From UBA7803 sp041395905 (GTDB taxonomy: Bacteria > Pseudomonadota > Gammaproteobacteria > Pseudomonadales > Azotimanducaceae), in contig JAWKZP010000007.1 of NCBI GenBank assembly GCA_041395905.1, forward strand, positions 1 through 64,000: a DNA stretch of 64,000 nt. Direction: 5' to 3'. The notes beneath the pieces are model-generated. The model saw only the letters and a list, made by a program, of their open reading frames with translations. It was not told where the DNA came from and did not search any database. The translations under genes were made by a program, and so were the position numbers. Numbering within the stretch: the first letter of the stretch is position 1; each line of letters begins with the position of its first letter. This document shows positions 9,549 to 19,245 of the stretch, piece after piece.

Positions 9549-11304
9549 GCCGAAGTCGGCGCTGGACCGCGGCCCTTCCGTTGCCCGTGCCGATACGCTC
9601 GAGGGTCGGCAGGAAGCGCGGTTCCGCTCGTGCCGCGGCGGCCTGCTCGAAGGCATAGGCGGTCTGAATCAGCGACGGCTCGCTGAACGCCGGGCCGATG
9701 AAGGAAATGCCGATGGGCAGCCCCTCGATGTCCCCGGCCGGCACGGCGATGCTGGGATAGCCCGACATGGCGGCCAGATACGCGCCGCCCATCTGATACC
9801 AGTCGCCGGACACCCAGTCGGTTTTCCAGGCAGGCCCCGTGGTCAGCGAGATCAGCGCGTCGAGCTGCTGGCCGTCGAGCAGCGCCTGCAGGTCGGCGCG
9901 CACCCGCTGTGGGCCGGTCTCCAGCGCCTGCAGATACTCCGGGTCGTCGAGACCGCCGCGGGCGTCGGCTTCGACGAACACTTCCTGCCCGAATATAGGC
10001 ATCACCTGCTGCGCGTTGGCCTGATTCCACGCGATCAGCTCTGCCAGCGTGTCGCGGTCGGCTGCCACTTCATGAGCCGCCAGATAGGCGTTCAACCCGG
10101 CTTTGAACTCGTAGAGCATCACGTTGTACTCCGCCGCACGGGTTTCTGGCGCCGGCAGATACTCGATGGGGTCGATGATTTCTGCGCCCAGGCTGCGCAG
10201 CGTTTCGATGGCGCGCGTGTAGACGGCTTCTGCGCGCGGAAACTGGCCGGCGCCGAAGTAGCTGCGGAACACGCCGATACGTATCCCGTCCAGGCGGGTG
10301 CCCTGAGGGTCCGGCAGCAGATCCGGGTCGCCCTGCGGGTAGCGGCGCGGTGCCGGATCGTTTTCGTCATAACCGATCATGGACTGAAGCAGCAGGGCGG
10401 CGTCGGTGACGCTGCGCGCCATAGGCCCGGCCGTGTCCTGAGTATGTGATATGGGGATGATGCCCTGGCGGCTCACCGTGCCCACGGTGGGCTTGATGCC
10501 GACCACGCCGTTGACGCTCGACGGGCAGACGATGGAGCCGTCGGTTTCGGTGCCGACCGTGAGCGGCGCCAGCGCCGCCGCCGCGGCGGCCCCCGAGCCG
10601 CTGGAAGAACCGCAGGGGTTGCGGTCGAGCACATAGGGGTTGCGGGTCTGGCCGCCGATGCTGCTCCAGCCGCTCGATGAGCTCGAGGAGCGGAAGTTGG
10701 CCCACTCGCTGAGGTTGGTCTTGCCGAGAATGATCGCGCCGGCCCCGCGGAGCCGGGCCACCAGGTAGGCGTCCAGCCGTGCGTGATTGTCCGCCAGCGC
10801 CAGCGAGCCCGCGCTGGTGGCCATGCGGTCGCCGGTGTCGATGTTGGCTTTCAGCAGCACCGGCACGCCATGCAGCGGCCCGGTGGGCACGCCCAGCGCC
10901 TGGCTGCGATCCAGCGCATCGGCGATGGCCAGCGCCTCGGGGTTCAGCTCGATGACGGCGTTGAGCCCGGGTCCGGCATCGTCGACGGCGGCGATCCGGG
11001 CCAGAAAGGCCTCGGTCACCGCCCGCGCGGTCAGCTCCCGGCGGGCGATGCGGTCGCGCAACGCCAGCGCGCTGAGCCCGGTGATCCCGTTCATCTCGTT
11101 GGCGGGCGCCGCGTCGTTCAACCTGCCCGCAGCCCGTCCTTTGGCCGCGGTATCCTCTGCAGCCACGGCGCTGCGGCTCGCGCTCGGGTCTTTGGCGGCC
11201 GGTGCGCGGCTTGCACAGCCAGGCAGGCACAGCAGCGCCGCGCAGGCCGCGGCCGCGATCAGGGCAACGGACCGGCTCGCAGTATCGGGTGCCTTCAATC
11301 GCAT
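9520..11304 (-). CDS. Amidase-signature family lipoprotein
   Basis: 594 residues. The N-terminus has a hydrophobic segment ending in a lipobox (LCLPGC, Cys about residue 29), so it is likely a membrane-anchored periplasmic lipoprotein. The amidase signature triad is visible: Lys in VLLKANIDTGD, a serine-rich GSSSGSGAAAAAAL, and the nucleophile region TDGSIVCPSS. Family members hydrolyse diverse amides; the substrate is unknown. It is distinct from gatA in this window (59677-61143), which lacks an export signal. Convergent with cca, with the last 29 bases overlapping. Confidence 0.88.
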   Translation of the reverse strand: MRLKAPDTASRSVALIAAAACAALLCLPGCASRAPAAKDPSASRSAVAAEDTAAKGRAAGRLNDAAPANEMNGITGLSALALRDRIARRELTARAVTEAFLARIAAVDDAGPGLNAVIELNPEALAIADALDRSQALGVPTGPLHGVPVLLKANIDTGDRMATSAGSLALADNHARLDAYLVARLRGAGAIILGKTNLSEWANFRSSSSSSGWSSIGGQTRNPYVLDRNPCGSSSGSGAAAAAALAPLTVGTETDGSIVCPSSVNGVVGIKPTVGTVSRQGIIPISHTQDTAGPMARSVTDAALLLQSMIGYDENDPAPRRYPQGDPDLLPDPQGTRLDGIRIGVFRSYFGAGQFPRAEAVYTRAIETLRSLGAEIIDPIEYLPAPETRAAEYNVMLYEFKAGLNAYLAAHEVAADRDTLAELIAWNQANAQQVMPIFGQEVFVEADARGGLDDPEYLQALETGPQRVRADLQALLDGQQLDALISLTTGPAWKTDWVSGDWYQMGGAYLAAMSGYPSIAVPAGDIEGLPIGISFIGPAFSEPSLIQTAYAFEQAAAARAEPRFLPTLERIGTGNGRAAVQRRLRLTPGLRPRE

Positions 11305-11355
11305 GAGATCTTCCCTGTCGTGATGGTCATGGTTGTCGGTCCCGGAGTTGCCGGG

Positions 11356-11721
11356 TCAGCGGGGCTCGGGCTGACGGCGGCGCTCGATGCTCACGCCGAC
11401 GCTGTCCGCGGCACTCAGGGCTTCGGGTTTTTCCACTTCGACCCGAACCCGCTGCACGGGAAACTCGCGCAGGAGCAGCTGGGCGATGTGTTCGGCCAGG
11501 GTCTCCGCCAGCTGGAAGCGGCCCTCGCGCGTGAGCGCGGCCACCCGCTCGGCAGCAGCGGCATAGTCGAGCGCCTGGTCGATGCTGTCGCTGCCGGCAG
11601 CAGCCCGGGTGTCCGTGGCCATGGCGAAGCTCACCCGCACCGGCTGTTCGGCCTGGCGCTCGTGGGGGTGAATGCCGAGGATCGCGTCGATGGTGAGCCC
11701 GCGTACGAATACGGTGTCGAT
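11356..11721 (-). CDS. folB: Dihydroneopterin aldolase FolB, apparently starting at ATC
   Basis: FolB converts dihydroneopterin to 6-hydroxymethyl-dihydropterin and glycolaldehyde in folate synthesis. Homology (DTVFVRGLTIDAILGIHPHER, then LDYAAAAE and VEKPEAL, matching the E. coli glutamate, tyrosine and lysine regions) extends 27 residues upstream of the first ATG/GTG/TTG-type start (GTG at 11640), and that upstream stretch contains the conserved active-site glutamate. The codon at the expected methionine is ATC at 11721-11719, preceded by AGGAGG with a 5-base spacer, 1 base after the tsaD stop. So ATC initiation (or a base error for ATG) is inferred; 121 residues, normal length. Confidence 0.85.
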   Translation of the reverse strand: MDTVFVRGLTIDAILGIHPHERQAEQPVRVSFAMATDTRAAAGSDSIDQALDYAAAAERVAALTREGRFQLAETLAEHIAQLLLREFPVQRVRVEVEKPEALSAADSVGVSIERRRQPEPR

Positions 11722-11722
11722 G

Positions 11723-12769
11723 TCAGCCTCCTGGCGCCATGCCGCCTGGAACGTCGGGCGGCTGCAGCTCGGTCATGGGCCAGCGGGCCCGGGGTTCTAT
11801 GCGGAGGGGCGTGCGCTCGCCGCGCAGCAGGCGCTCACACCCCGCGTAGGCGATCATGGCGCCGTTGTCTGTGCAAAGGCGCGGTGCCGCGTAGTAGACG
11901 CGCGCATCGAGCCTGGCTGCGAGGCGTTCGCGCAGGCGCGCATTCGCGCTCACGCCGCCGGCGATCACCAGATGTGCCACGCCGGTCTGCTGCACCGCAC
12001 GGCGGCACTTGATCACCAGGGTGTCGACCACCGCCTCCTCGAATGCGCGCGCGATGTCGGCCCGGTCCTGATCGCTGAGTGGCTCGTGCTGGCGCACCGT
12101 GTTGAGCGTGAAGGTCTTCAGGCCGCTGAAGCTGAACGCCAGACCCGGGCGGTCGGTCATGGGGCGGGGAAACTGAAAGCGGTCGGGATCTCCGGCTTCG
12201 GCGCAGCGCGCCAGCTGCGGCCCGCCCGGGTAGCCGAGGCCGAGCATCTTGGCAGCCTTGTCGAACGCTTCACCGGCGGCATCGTCCAGCGACTCGCCGA
12301 GCAGCTCATAGCGGCCGATGTCATTGACCTGCACGAGCTGGGTGTGGCCGCCGGACACCAGCAGCGCGATGAACGGCAGCGGCGGGCGCTGGGCTTCCAG
12401 CAGGGGCGCGAGCAGGTGGGCCTCCATGTGGTGCACCGCGATGGCCGGAATGTCCAGGCTCCAGGCCAGGCTGCGGCCGAAGGTGGCGCCCACGAGCAGC
12501 GCCCCCACCAGCCCCGGACCGGCCGTGTAGGCAATGCCGTCGAGATCGTCGAGGGTGCGCCCGGCCCGTGCGAGCACTTCCTCGCACAGGGGCAGCAGCT
12601 TGCGGATGTGGTCGCGCGATGCCAGCTCCGGCACCACGCCCCCGTAGTCGGCGTGCAGTTCCACCTGACTGTGCAGCGCGTCCGCCAGCAGACCCGTGGC
12701 GGAGTCGTACAGCGCCACGCCGGTTTCGTCGCAGGAGGTTTCGATGCCCAGCACCAGCATGGGGGGCAT
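11723..12769 (-). CDS. tsaD: tRNA N6-threonylcarbamoyladenosine synthase subunit TsaD
   Basis: 348 residues. TsaD transfers the threonylcarbamoyl group to A37 of ANN-decoding tRNAs together with TsaB and TsaE. Visible: LVLGIETSCDETGVALYD at the N-terminus, the metal-binding HHMEAHLLAP (about residues 110-119), FIALLVSGGHTQL, and SGLKTF. An internal ATG three codons in (12760) gives an E. coli-like N-terminus and is an equally plausible start. It is divergent from rpsU, the arrangement usual in gammaproteobacteria, and folB follows immediately. Confidence 0.96.
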   Translation of the reverse strand: MPPMLVLGIETSCDETGVALYDSATGLLADALHSQVELHADYGGVVPELASRDHIRKLLPLCEEVLARAGRTLDDLDGIAYTAGPGLVGALLVGATFGRSLAWSLDIPAIAVHHMEAHLLAPLLEAQRPPLPFIALLVSGGHTQLVQVNDIGRYELLGESLDDAAGEAFDKAAKMLGLGYPGGPQLARCAEAGDPDRFQFPRPMTDRPGLAFSFSGLKTFTLNTVRQHEPLSDQDRADIARAFEEAVVDTLVIKCRRAVQQTGVAHLVIAGGVSANARLRERLAARLDARVYYAAPRLCTDNGAMIAYAGCERLLRGERTPLRIEPRARWPMTELQPPDVPGGMAPGG

Positions 12770-12791
12770 GTTACCCGCCCCGGGGGGCGGC

Positions 12792-12820
12792 TGGAAACGG
12801 TCCCGGAAAGCGAGTAGAAT
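12792..12820 (+). promoter_or_regulatory. Putative sigma-70 promoter for rpsU
   Basis: TGGAAA at 12792-12797, a 17-base spacer, and TAGAAT at 12815-12820 fit a sigma-70 promoter with four of six matches at -35 and five of six at -10. It lies about 40 bases upstream of the rpsU ATG in the 93-base gap shared with divergent tsaD. Confidence 0.45.
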
Positions 12821-12862
12821 TCGCGACCTTTTTCGTTTCAGCAGGATTGTTCAAGTTTCAAC

Positions 12863-13078
12863 ATGCCCAGCGTCAAAGTAAAAGAAAACGAGCCCTTCGA
12901 CGTCGCCCTGCGCCGTTTCAAGCGCTCGTGCGAGAAGGCCGGCGTGCTCTCGGAAGTGCGTCGCCGCGAGTTCTACGAGAAGCCGACGTCCGTGCGCAAG
13001 CGCAAGGCAGCTGCGGCGGTGAAGCGGCACCTGAAGAAGCTGCAGCGGGAAACCCGCCGGTTCGAAAAGAACTTCTGA
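12863..13078 (+). CDS. rpsU: 30S ribosomal protein S21
   Basis: 71 residues, exactly the usual size. It begins MPSVKVKENEPFDVALRRFK and has the C-terminal basic tail rich in Lys/Arg (KAAAAVKRHLKKLQRET). S21 is the last small-subunit protein to bind and helps base-pairing between mRNA and the 16S 3' end. First gene of the rpsU-yqeY-manC-dnaG-rpoD strand run; 125 bases separate it from yqeY. Confidence 0.98.
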   Translation: MPSVKVKENEPFDVALRRFKRSCEKAGVLSEVRRREFYEKPTSVRKRKAAAAVKRHLKKLQRETRRFEKNF

Positions 13079-13203
13079 TCGGGCCCGCGCCGGCTCATCC
13101 GGCCGCCGCGTCCGCCCGGCGGCCCGCTCCGAATCCCGTCAGCCAGCGTTCCCGGCCCGCTTCCCGGAGCGTCGCCGGGTTTGTGCCGTGGAGGAACGGA
13201 TCC

Positions 13204-13665
13204 ATGACCGAAGCAGCCTCTGAGCTGAAATCCCGCATCTCGGATGCCACCAAGGTGGCGATGAAGGCACGCGACAAGGCGCGCGTGGCGACCCTGCGCA
13301 TGGTCAACTCGGAGATCAAGCGCGTCGAGGTGGACGAGCGCCGTGAGCTCAGCGACGACGACGTGCTGACCATCCTCAATCGAATGCTCAAGCAGCGTCA
13401 GGACGCCCTGACCCAGTTCGAGCAGGCGGGTCGGAACGACCTGGCTGACCAGGAGCGCTTCGAGATGGCGCTGATCCGCGAGTTTCTGCCGGAACCGCTT
13501 GCACAAGCCGAAATTGCGGCGCTGATCGAAGCCGCGGTCGCTGCGAGCGGTGCCGCTTCCATGAAAGACATGGGCAAGGTCATGGCGGAGCTCCGGCCGC
13601 GCATCCACGGTCGCGCCGACATGGGTGCCGTGAGCGCGCTGGTCAAGGCCAGGCTCGCAGGCTGA
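13204..13665 (+). CDS. GatB/YqeY domain protein
   Basis: 153 residues. YqeY proteins share the tRNA-contacting helical tail domain of GatB but are stand-alone; their function is not proven. The start at 13204 is supported by a GAGGAA ribosome-binding site. Typical sequence: KARDKARVATLRMVNSEIKR, a central FEMALIREFLPEPL, and the C-terminal MKDMGKVMAELRPRIHGRADMGAVSALVK. Commonly found between rpsU and dnaG in gammaproteobacteria, as here before the manC interruption. Confidence 0.95.
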   Translation: MTEAASELKSRISDATKVAMKARDKARVATLRMVNSEIKRVEVDERRELSDDDVLTILNRMLKQRQDALTQFEQAGRNDLADQERFEMALIREFLPEPLAQAEIAALIEAAVAASGAASMKDMGKVMAELRPRIHGRADMGAVSALVKARLAG

Positions 13666-13666
13666 G

Positions 13667-13721
13667 TCGCGCTGCGCTCGCGCTGCGCCCGCGCTGCACC
13701 CGCGCTGCACCCGCGCTGCAC
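13667..13721 (+). repeat. Five tandem 11-bp units after yqeY
   Basis: Directly after the yqeY stop are five contiguous 11-base units: two copies of TCGCGCTGCGC (13667-13688) and three of CCGCGCTGCAC (13689-13721). It fills the front of the 159-base gap before manC. No coding sense is apparent; probably a replication-slippage array. Confidence 0.8.
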
Positions 13722-13824
13722 GTCGCCCCATCGGCGCGGCTACACTTCACATATCCATGCTTGTCGCCCGGTATCCGTCTGCTAGGGTGGCGGGCAGCAA
13801 CGAGCCGAAAGGATCTTTCCGAGC

Positions 13825-15240
13825 ATGTCAGAGAAGCCCGTCGTCCCCGTGGTGCTCGCCGGCGGCACCGGCAGCCGGCTTTGGCCGCTGTCGCGGCAGC
13901 TGTTTCCCAAGCAGTTCCACGCCTTGTTCGGTGACGACTCGCTGCTGCAGGGCACGCTGCGCCGTGCCCGCGCCGTCTCCAAGCAACCGCCCGTCATCGT
14001 GTGCAACGAGGAGCACCGCTTTCTGGTTGCCGAGCAGTGCCGCGAGATCAAGCAGGGCTGGCAGCGCATTCTGCTCGAGCCCGAGGGCCGCAACACGGCG
14101 CCCGCCATCGCGCTGGCTGCGCTGGAGGTGTGCGCGGCCATGGACGATGCGCTGCTGCTGGTGCTGCCTTCCGACCACCTGATTCAGGACCACGTCGCCT
14201 TTGCCGAAGCGGTGAATCTGGCCGCGGCGGCCGCGCAGCAGGGCGGGTTCGTGACCTTCGGCGTGCGGCCGATGGCCCCTGAGACCGGCTACGGCTACAT
14301 CGAAGCACCGGGTGCCGCGCCCGGCGACGCGGCGGTGCCGGTGCGCTCGTTCGTGGAGAAACCCGATGCCGCCACGGCAGAAGGGTATCTGCGTTCGGGC
14401 GGGTATTTCTGGAACAGCGGCATGTTCGTGTTCGGTGCCCGGGCCTATCTCGAGGAGCTCGGCAGGCTCAACCCGACCATGCTGGAGAGGGTGCAGGCTG
14501 CGTTCGCCTCCGGCGCGGCGGATCTCGACTTCTTCCGCCCGGGGCCCGAGTTTCTCGACAGCCCGTCCGACTCGGTGGACTACGCCGTGATGGAAAAGAC
14601 GGCGCGGGCGATGGTGGTGCCGGTAGGCTTCGACTGGAGCGACGTCGGCTCCTGGTCGGCCATCTGGCAGGCCTCGCCCCAGGACGCCGACGGCAACCAC
14701 TTCTCCGGCGACGTGCTGAGCGTCGACACGCGCGATTCCTACGTGCTGGCCCAGAACCGTCTGGTGGGGACCATCGGCGTCGACAATCTGGTGGTGATCG
14801 AAACGGCGGATGCCGTGCTGGTGGCCGACAAGGGCCGCGTGCAGGACGTCAAGAAGATCGTCGAGCGCCTGCAGGGCTGCTCGCGCAACGAGTACCTGAC
14901 CCATCGCGAGGTGTTCCGGCCGTGGGGCAGCTACGAGGGCGTGCAGCAGGGCGAGCGCTACCAGGTCAAGCGCATCGAGGTCAAACCGGGCGAGCGTCTG
15001 TCGCTGCAGATGCACCACCATCGCTCGGAGCACTGGATCGTGGTGCGCGGCACGGCGGAGGTGACCCGCGGCAACGACGTGTTCACGCTGTCAGAGAACG
15101 AGAGCACGTACATTCCGCTGGGTGTGCGGCACCGTCTGGCCAATCCGGGCAAGCTGACGCTCGAGCTGATCGAAGTGCAGGTGGGGCCCTACCTGGGCGA
15201 GGACGACATCGTCCGTTTCGAGGACCAGTACGGCCGCTGA
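13825..15240 (+). CDS. manC: Mannose-1-phosphate guanylyltransferase/mannose-6-phosphate isomerase (ManC/AlgA type)
   Basis: 471 residues, the bifunctional size. The N-terminal nucleotidyltransferase domain makes GDP-mannose; its signature LAGGTGSRLWPLSRQLFPKQF-like segment starts near residue 11, and FVEKPD is also present. The C-terminal cupin is a type II phosphomannose isomerase (RPWGSYEGVQQG, GERLSLQMHHHRSEHWIVV, about residues 370-410). Ribosome-binding site GAAAGGAT. It would supply GDP-mannose to gmd and fcl about 30 kb away. Unusually, it stands between yqeY and dnaG. No phosphomannomutase is visible in the window. Confidence 0.95.
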   Translation: MSEKPVVPVVLAGGTGSRLWPLSRQLFPKQFHALFGDDSLLQGTLRRARAVSKQPPVIVCNEEHRFLVAEQCREIKQGWQRILLEPEGRNTAPAIALAALEVCAAMDDALLLVLPSDHLIQDHVAFAEAVNLAAAAAQQGGFVTFGVRPMAPETGYGYIEAPGAAPGDAAVPVRSFVEKPDAATAEGYLRSGGYFWNSGMFVFGARAYLEELGRLNPTMLERVQAAFASGAADLDFFRPGPEFLDSPSDSVDYAVMEKTARAMVVPVGFDWSDVGSWSAIWQASPQDADGNHFSGDVLSVDTRDSYVLAQNRLVGTIGVDNLVVIETADAVLVADKGRVQDVKKIVERLQGCSRNEYLTHREVFRPWGSYEGVQQGERYQVKRIEVKPGERLSLQMHHHRSEHWIVVRGTAEVTRGNDVFTLSENESTYIPLGVRHRLANPGKLTLELIEVQVGPYLGEDDIVRFEDQYGR

Positions 15241-15333
15241 GTGAGCCCCGCCAGCGCGGGCGGCCGCCGCGCCCTCGACGCCGGCCATGGCGCGCCGCGA
15301 CTGCGCTCGCGACTGTGCTAGAGTGGTCGAGCC

Positions 15334-17070
15334 ATGGCCGGGCGCATCCCTCAATCGTTCATCAATGACCTGCTCGATCGGGTCGACATCGTCGACGTCA
15401 TCGACGCGCGCCTGACGCTGCGCAAGGCCGGCAAGAACTACCAGGCGCTCTGCCCCTTCCACAACGAAAAAACGCCGTCGTTCTCGGTGAGCCCGGACAA
15501 GCAGTTCTACCACTGCTTCGGATGCGGCGTCAGCGGCACCGCGCTGACATTTCTCATGGAATTCGACCGCATGGAGTTCGTGGAAGCGGTGGAGACCCTG
15601 GCGCGCGTCGTCGGGGTGGAGGTGCCGCGGGAGCAGGGCGCCCGGCCCCAGCGCGACGACAGTGACCTTTACGAGGTGCTCGGACGCGCCGAGAAGTATT
15701 TCCGACAGGCGCTGCGTGCGGCGCCCGAGGCCATCGAGTACCTGAAACGCCGGGGTCTGTCGGGCGAGATCGCCCGTGATTTCGGCATCGGCTACGCACC
15801 GGAAGGCTGGGACGGTTTGAAAAACGCCCTGGCCGGGGTGGCCGAGGCGAAGCTGCTCGACGCCGGACTGCTGACCAAGAACGACCGCGGGCGGGTCTAC
15901 GACCGCTTCCGCGGCCGGGTGATGTTTCCGATCCGCGACACCCGGGGACGGGTGATCGGCTTTGGCGGCCGGGTGATCGGCGACGGCGACGGCCCCAAGT
16001 ACCTCAACTCGCCGGAAACGCCGGTGTTCCACAAGGGGCGCGAGCTGTACGGGCTGTACGAGGCGCGTCGCGCGCTGCGGAGAATTGAGCGCCTGATCGT
16101 TGTCGAAGGCTACATGGACGTCGTCGCGCTTGCCCAGGCGGGCATTGCCAACGCGGTCGCGACTCTGGGTACGGCCGCCACGCCCGAGCACTTCCAGAAG
16201 CTGTATCGCTACAGCGAGGAGGTGGTGTGCTGCTTCGACGGCGATGCCGCGGGGCGGCAGGCGGCCTGGCGGGCGCTGGAAAGCGCGCTGCCGGTGCTCG
16301 GTGAGGGCCGGCAGTTGAAATTCATGTTTCTGCCCGACGGCGAGGATCCGGACAGCCTGGTGCGCGCCAGGGGCAAGGCGGCTTTTCTGGCGCTGGCGGG
16401 CAACGCGCAGCCCGCCATCGAATATCTGTTCGCGCGGCTCGCGGACGGTCTGGACCTGGGCAACATCGACGATCAGGCACGTCTGGCGAGCCTGGCGCTG
16501 CCGCACATCGAGCGGGTGCCACCGGGGATCCTCAAGCAGCTCATGCAGCGGCGTCTGCAGGAGCTCACGGGGTTCAGCAGCGCGGCGCCGTCGAGTGCGC
16601 CGCGGCCGACCCGCGGTCCCGTGCCGAGCGGCGCCGACGCCGCCGGCGCCCGGCGGGTTTCCGCCCTGGCCCGGCGTCTGCTCGGCCAGCTGCTGCACCG
16701 TCCCCGTCTGCTGCTGGCGCTGCCATCGGCCCAGCGTCAGGCGCTGGTGGGCACGCTCACGCCGGATCTGTTCGTCGAGGTGGCCCGCTACGTCGACGAG
16801 CATCCGGAGACGGACGCCGCGGAGATTCTCGGCCGCTGGTCCGGCACGGCAGACCATGGCGTGCTGCTGGCGCTCTCCGGCAGCCCCCTGACGCTGGAGG
16901 CCGGGCCGCTGCAGGCCGAGTTCACCGATGGCGTTCAGCGCTATCTGGATTTGCGGGAGCGTGCCCGCCGACGGCGTTTGCTCGACGAGTTAAGACAAGA
17001 TTCTTCACATGAAAAGCTGGAGGAGTACTGGAATCTCCGCCGTGGCGGCGGTGAGGAGCAGTTGAAATAG
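15334..17070 (+). CDS. dnaG: DNA primase
   Basis: 578 residues, normal length. DnaG lays RNA primers for both strands at the fork. Domains: an N-terminal CHC2 zinc finger (CPFHNEKTPSFSV...YHCFGCGVSG, about residues 40-70), a catalytic core with TOPRIM motifs (VVEGYMDVVAL with the catalytic glutamate; CFDGDAAGRQAA, the DxD-type metal site, about residues 300-310), and a C-terminal helicase-binding domain that is less conserved. It is followed by rpoD after 111 bases. Confidence 0.97.
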   Translation: MAGRIPQSFINDLLDRVDIVDVIDARLTLRKAGKNYQALCPFHNEKTPSFSVSPDKQFYHCFGCGVSGTALTFLMEFDRMEFVEAVETLARVVGVEVPREQGARPQRDDSDLYEVLGRAEKYFRQALRAAPEAIEYLKRRGLSGEIARDFGIGYAPEGWDGLKNALAGVAEAKLLDAGLLTKNDRGRVYDRFRGRVMFPIRDTRGRVIGFGGRVIGDGDGPKYLNSPETPVFHKGRELYGLYEARRALRRIERLIVVEGYMDVVALAQAGIANAVATLGTAATPEHFQKLYRYSEEVVCCFDGDAAGRQAAWRALESALPVLGEGRQLKFMFLPDGEDPDSLVRARGKAAFLALAGNAQPAIEYLFARLADGLDLGNIDDQARLASLALPHIERVPPGILKQLMQRRLQELTGFSSAAPSSAPRPTRGPVPSGADAAGARRVSALARRLLGQLLHRPRLLLALPSAQRQALVGTLTPDLFVEVARYVDEHPETDAAEILGRWSGTADHGVLLALSGSPLTLEAGPLQAEFTDGVQRYLDLRERARRRRLLDELRQDSSHEKLEEYWNLRRGGGEEQLK

Positions 17071-17073
17071 GGG

Positions 17074-17102
17074 TTACCGGCCCTCAGATAGGCGCGTATA
17101 AT
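17074..17102 (+). promoter_or_regulatory. Putative sigma-70 promoter for rpoD
   Basis: A perfect TATAAT at 17097-17102 is preceded, with a 17-base spacer, by TTACCG at 17074-17079. It starts 3 bases after the dnaG stop and lies 80 bases upstream of the rpoD ATG. An internal promoter here would let rpoD be expressed apart from dnaG, as known in E. coli. Confidence 0.5.
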
Positions 17103-17181
17103 CGCCCGGTTTATCTGGGGGCATTGCGCACCGACGCGGTAACGGGTCGGGGCGTTCGTACGCATTCACGATCGAGGTGAC

Positions 17182-19023
<1,842 letters not shown>

Positions 19024-19049
19024 AGCGACCTGTCGCTCCCGCCCTGCAG

Positions 19050-19071
19050 GGCCCCCGGAAGGGGGCCTTTT
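19050..19071 (+). terminator. Rho-independent terminator after rpoD
   Basis: Stem GGCCCCC (19050-19056), loop GGAA, stem GGGGGCC (19061-19067), followed by four T residues. It is 27 bases after the rpoD stop. Confidence 0.85.
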
Positions 19072-19122
19072 GCTTTGTGGTGACTCCCACTCCTGGCGAA
19101 AGCCGGTAGAATCTGCCGCTTC

Positions 19123-19199
19123 GGGCCTATAGCTCAGTTGGTTAGAGCAGTGGACTCATAATCCATTGGTCCCAGGTTCGAGTCCTGGTGGGCCCACCA
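19123..19199 (+). tRNA. tRNA with CAU anticodon, most likely tRNA-Ile2 (lysidine type)
   Basis: 77 bases with encoded CCA. Acceptor stem GGGCCTA pairs with TGGGCCC, followed by A73 and CCA; D-arm AGCTCAGTTGGTTAGAGC; anticodon stem TGGA/TCCA around CTCATAA; T-arm CCCAGGTTCGAGTCCTGGT. The anticodon is CAT. Elongator tRNA-Met has the same loop, so the identity is inferred: a CAU tRNA just downstream of rpoD is usually tRNA-Ile2 (ileX in E. coli). A possible -10 element (TAGAAT) is at 19107-19112. Confidence 0.95.
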
Positions 19200-19245
19200 A
19201 TTCTCCGCCCTTCGGGTCACCCGGCAGACACGGGAGCGCACCGTA

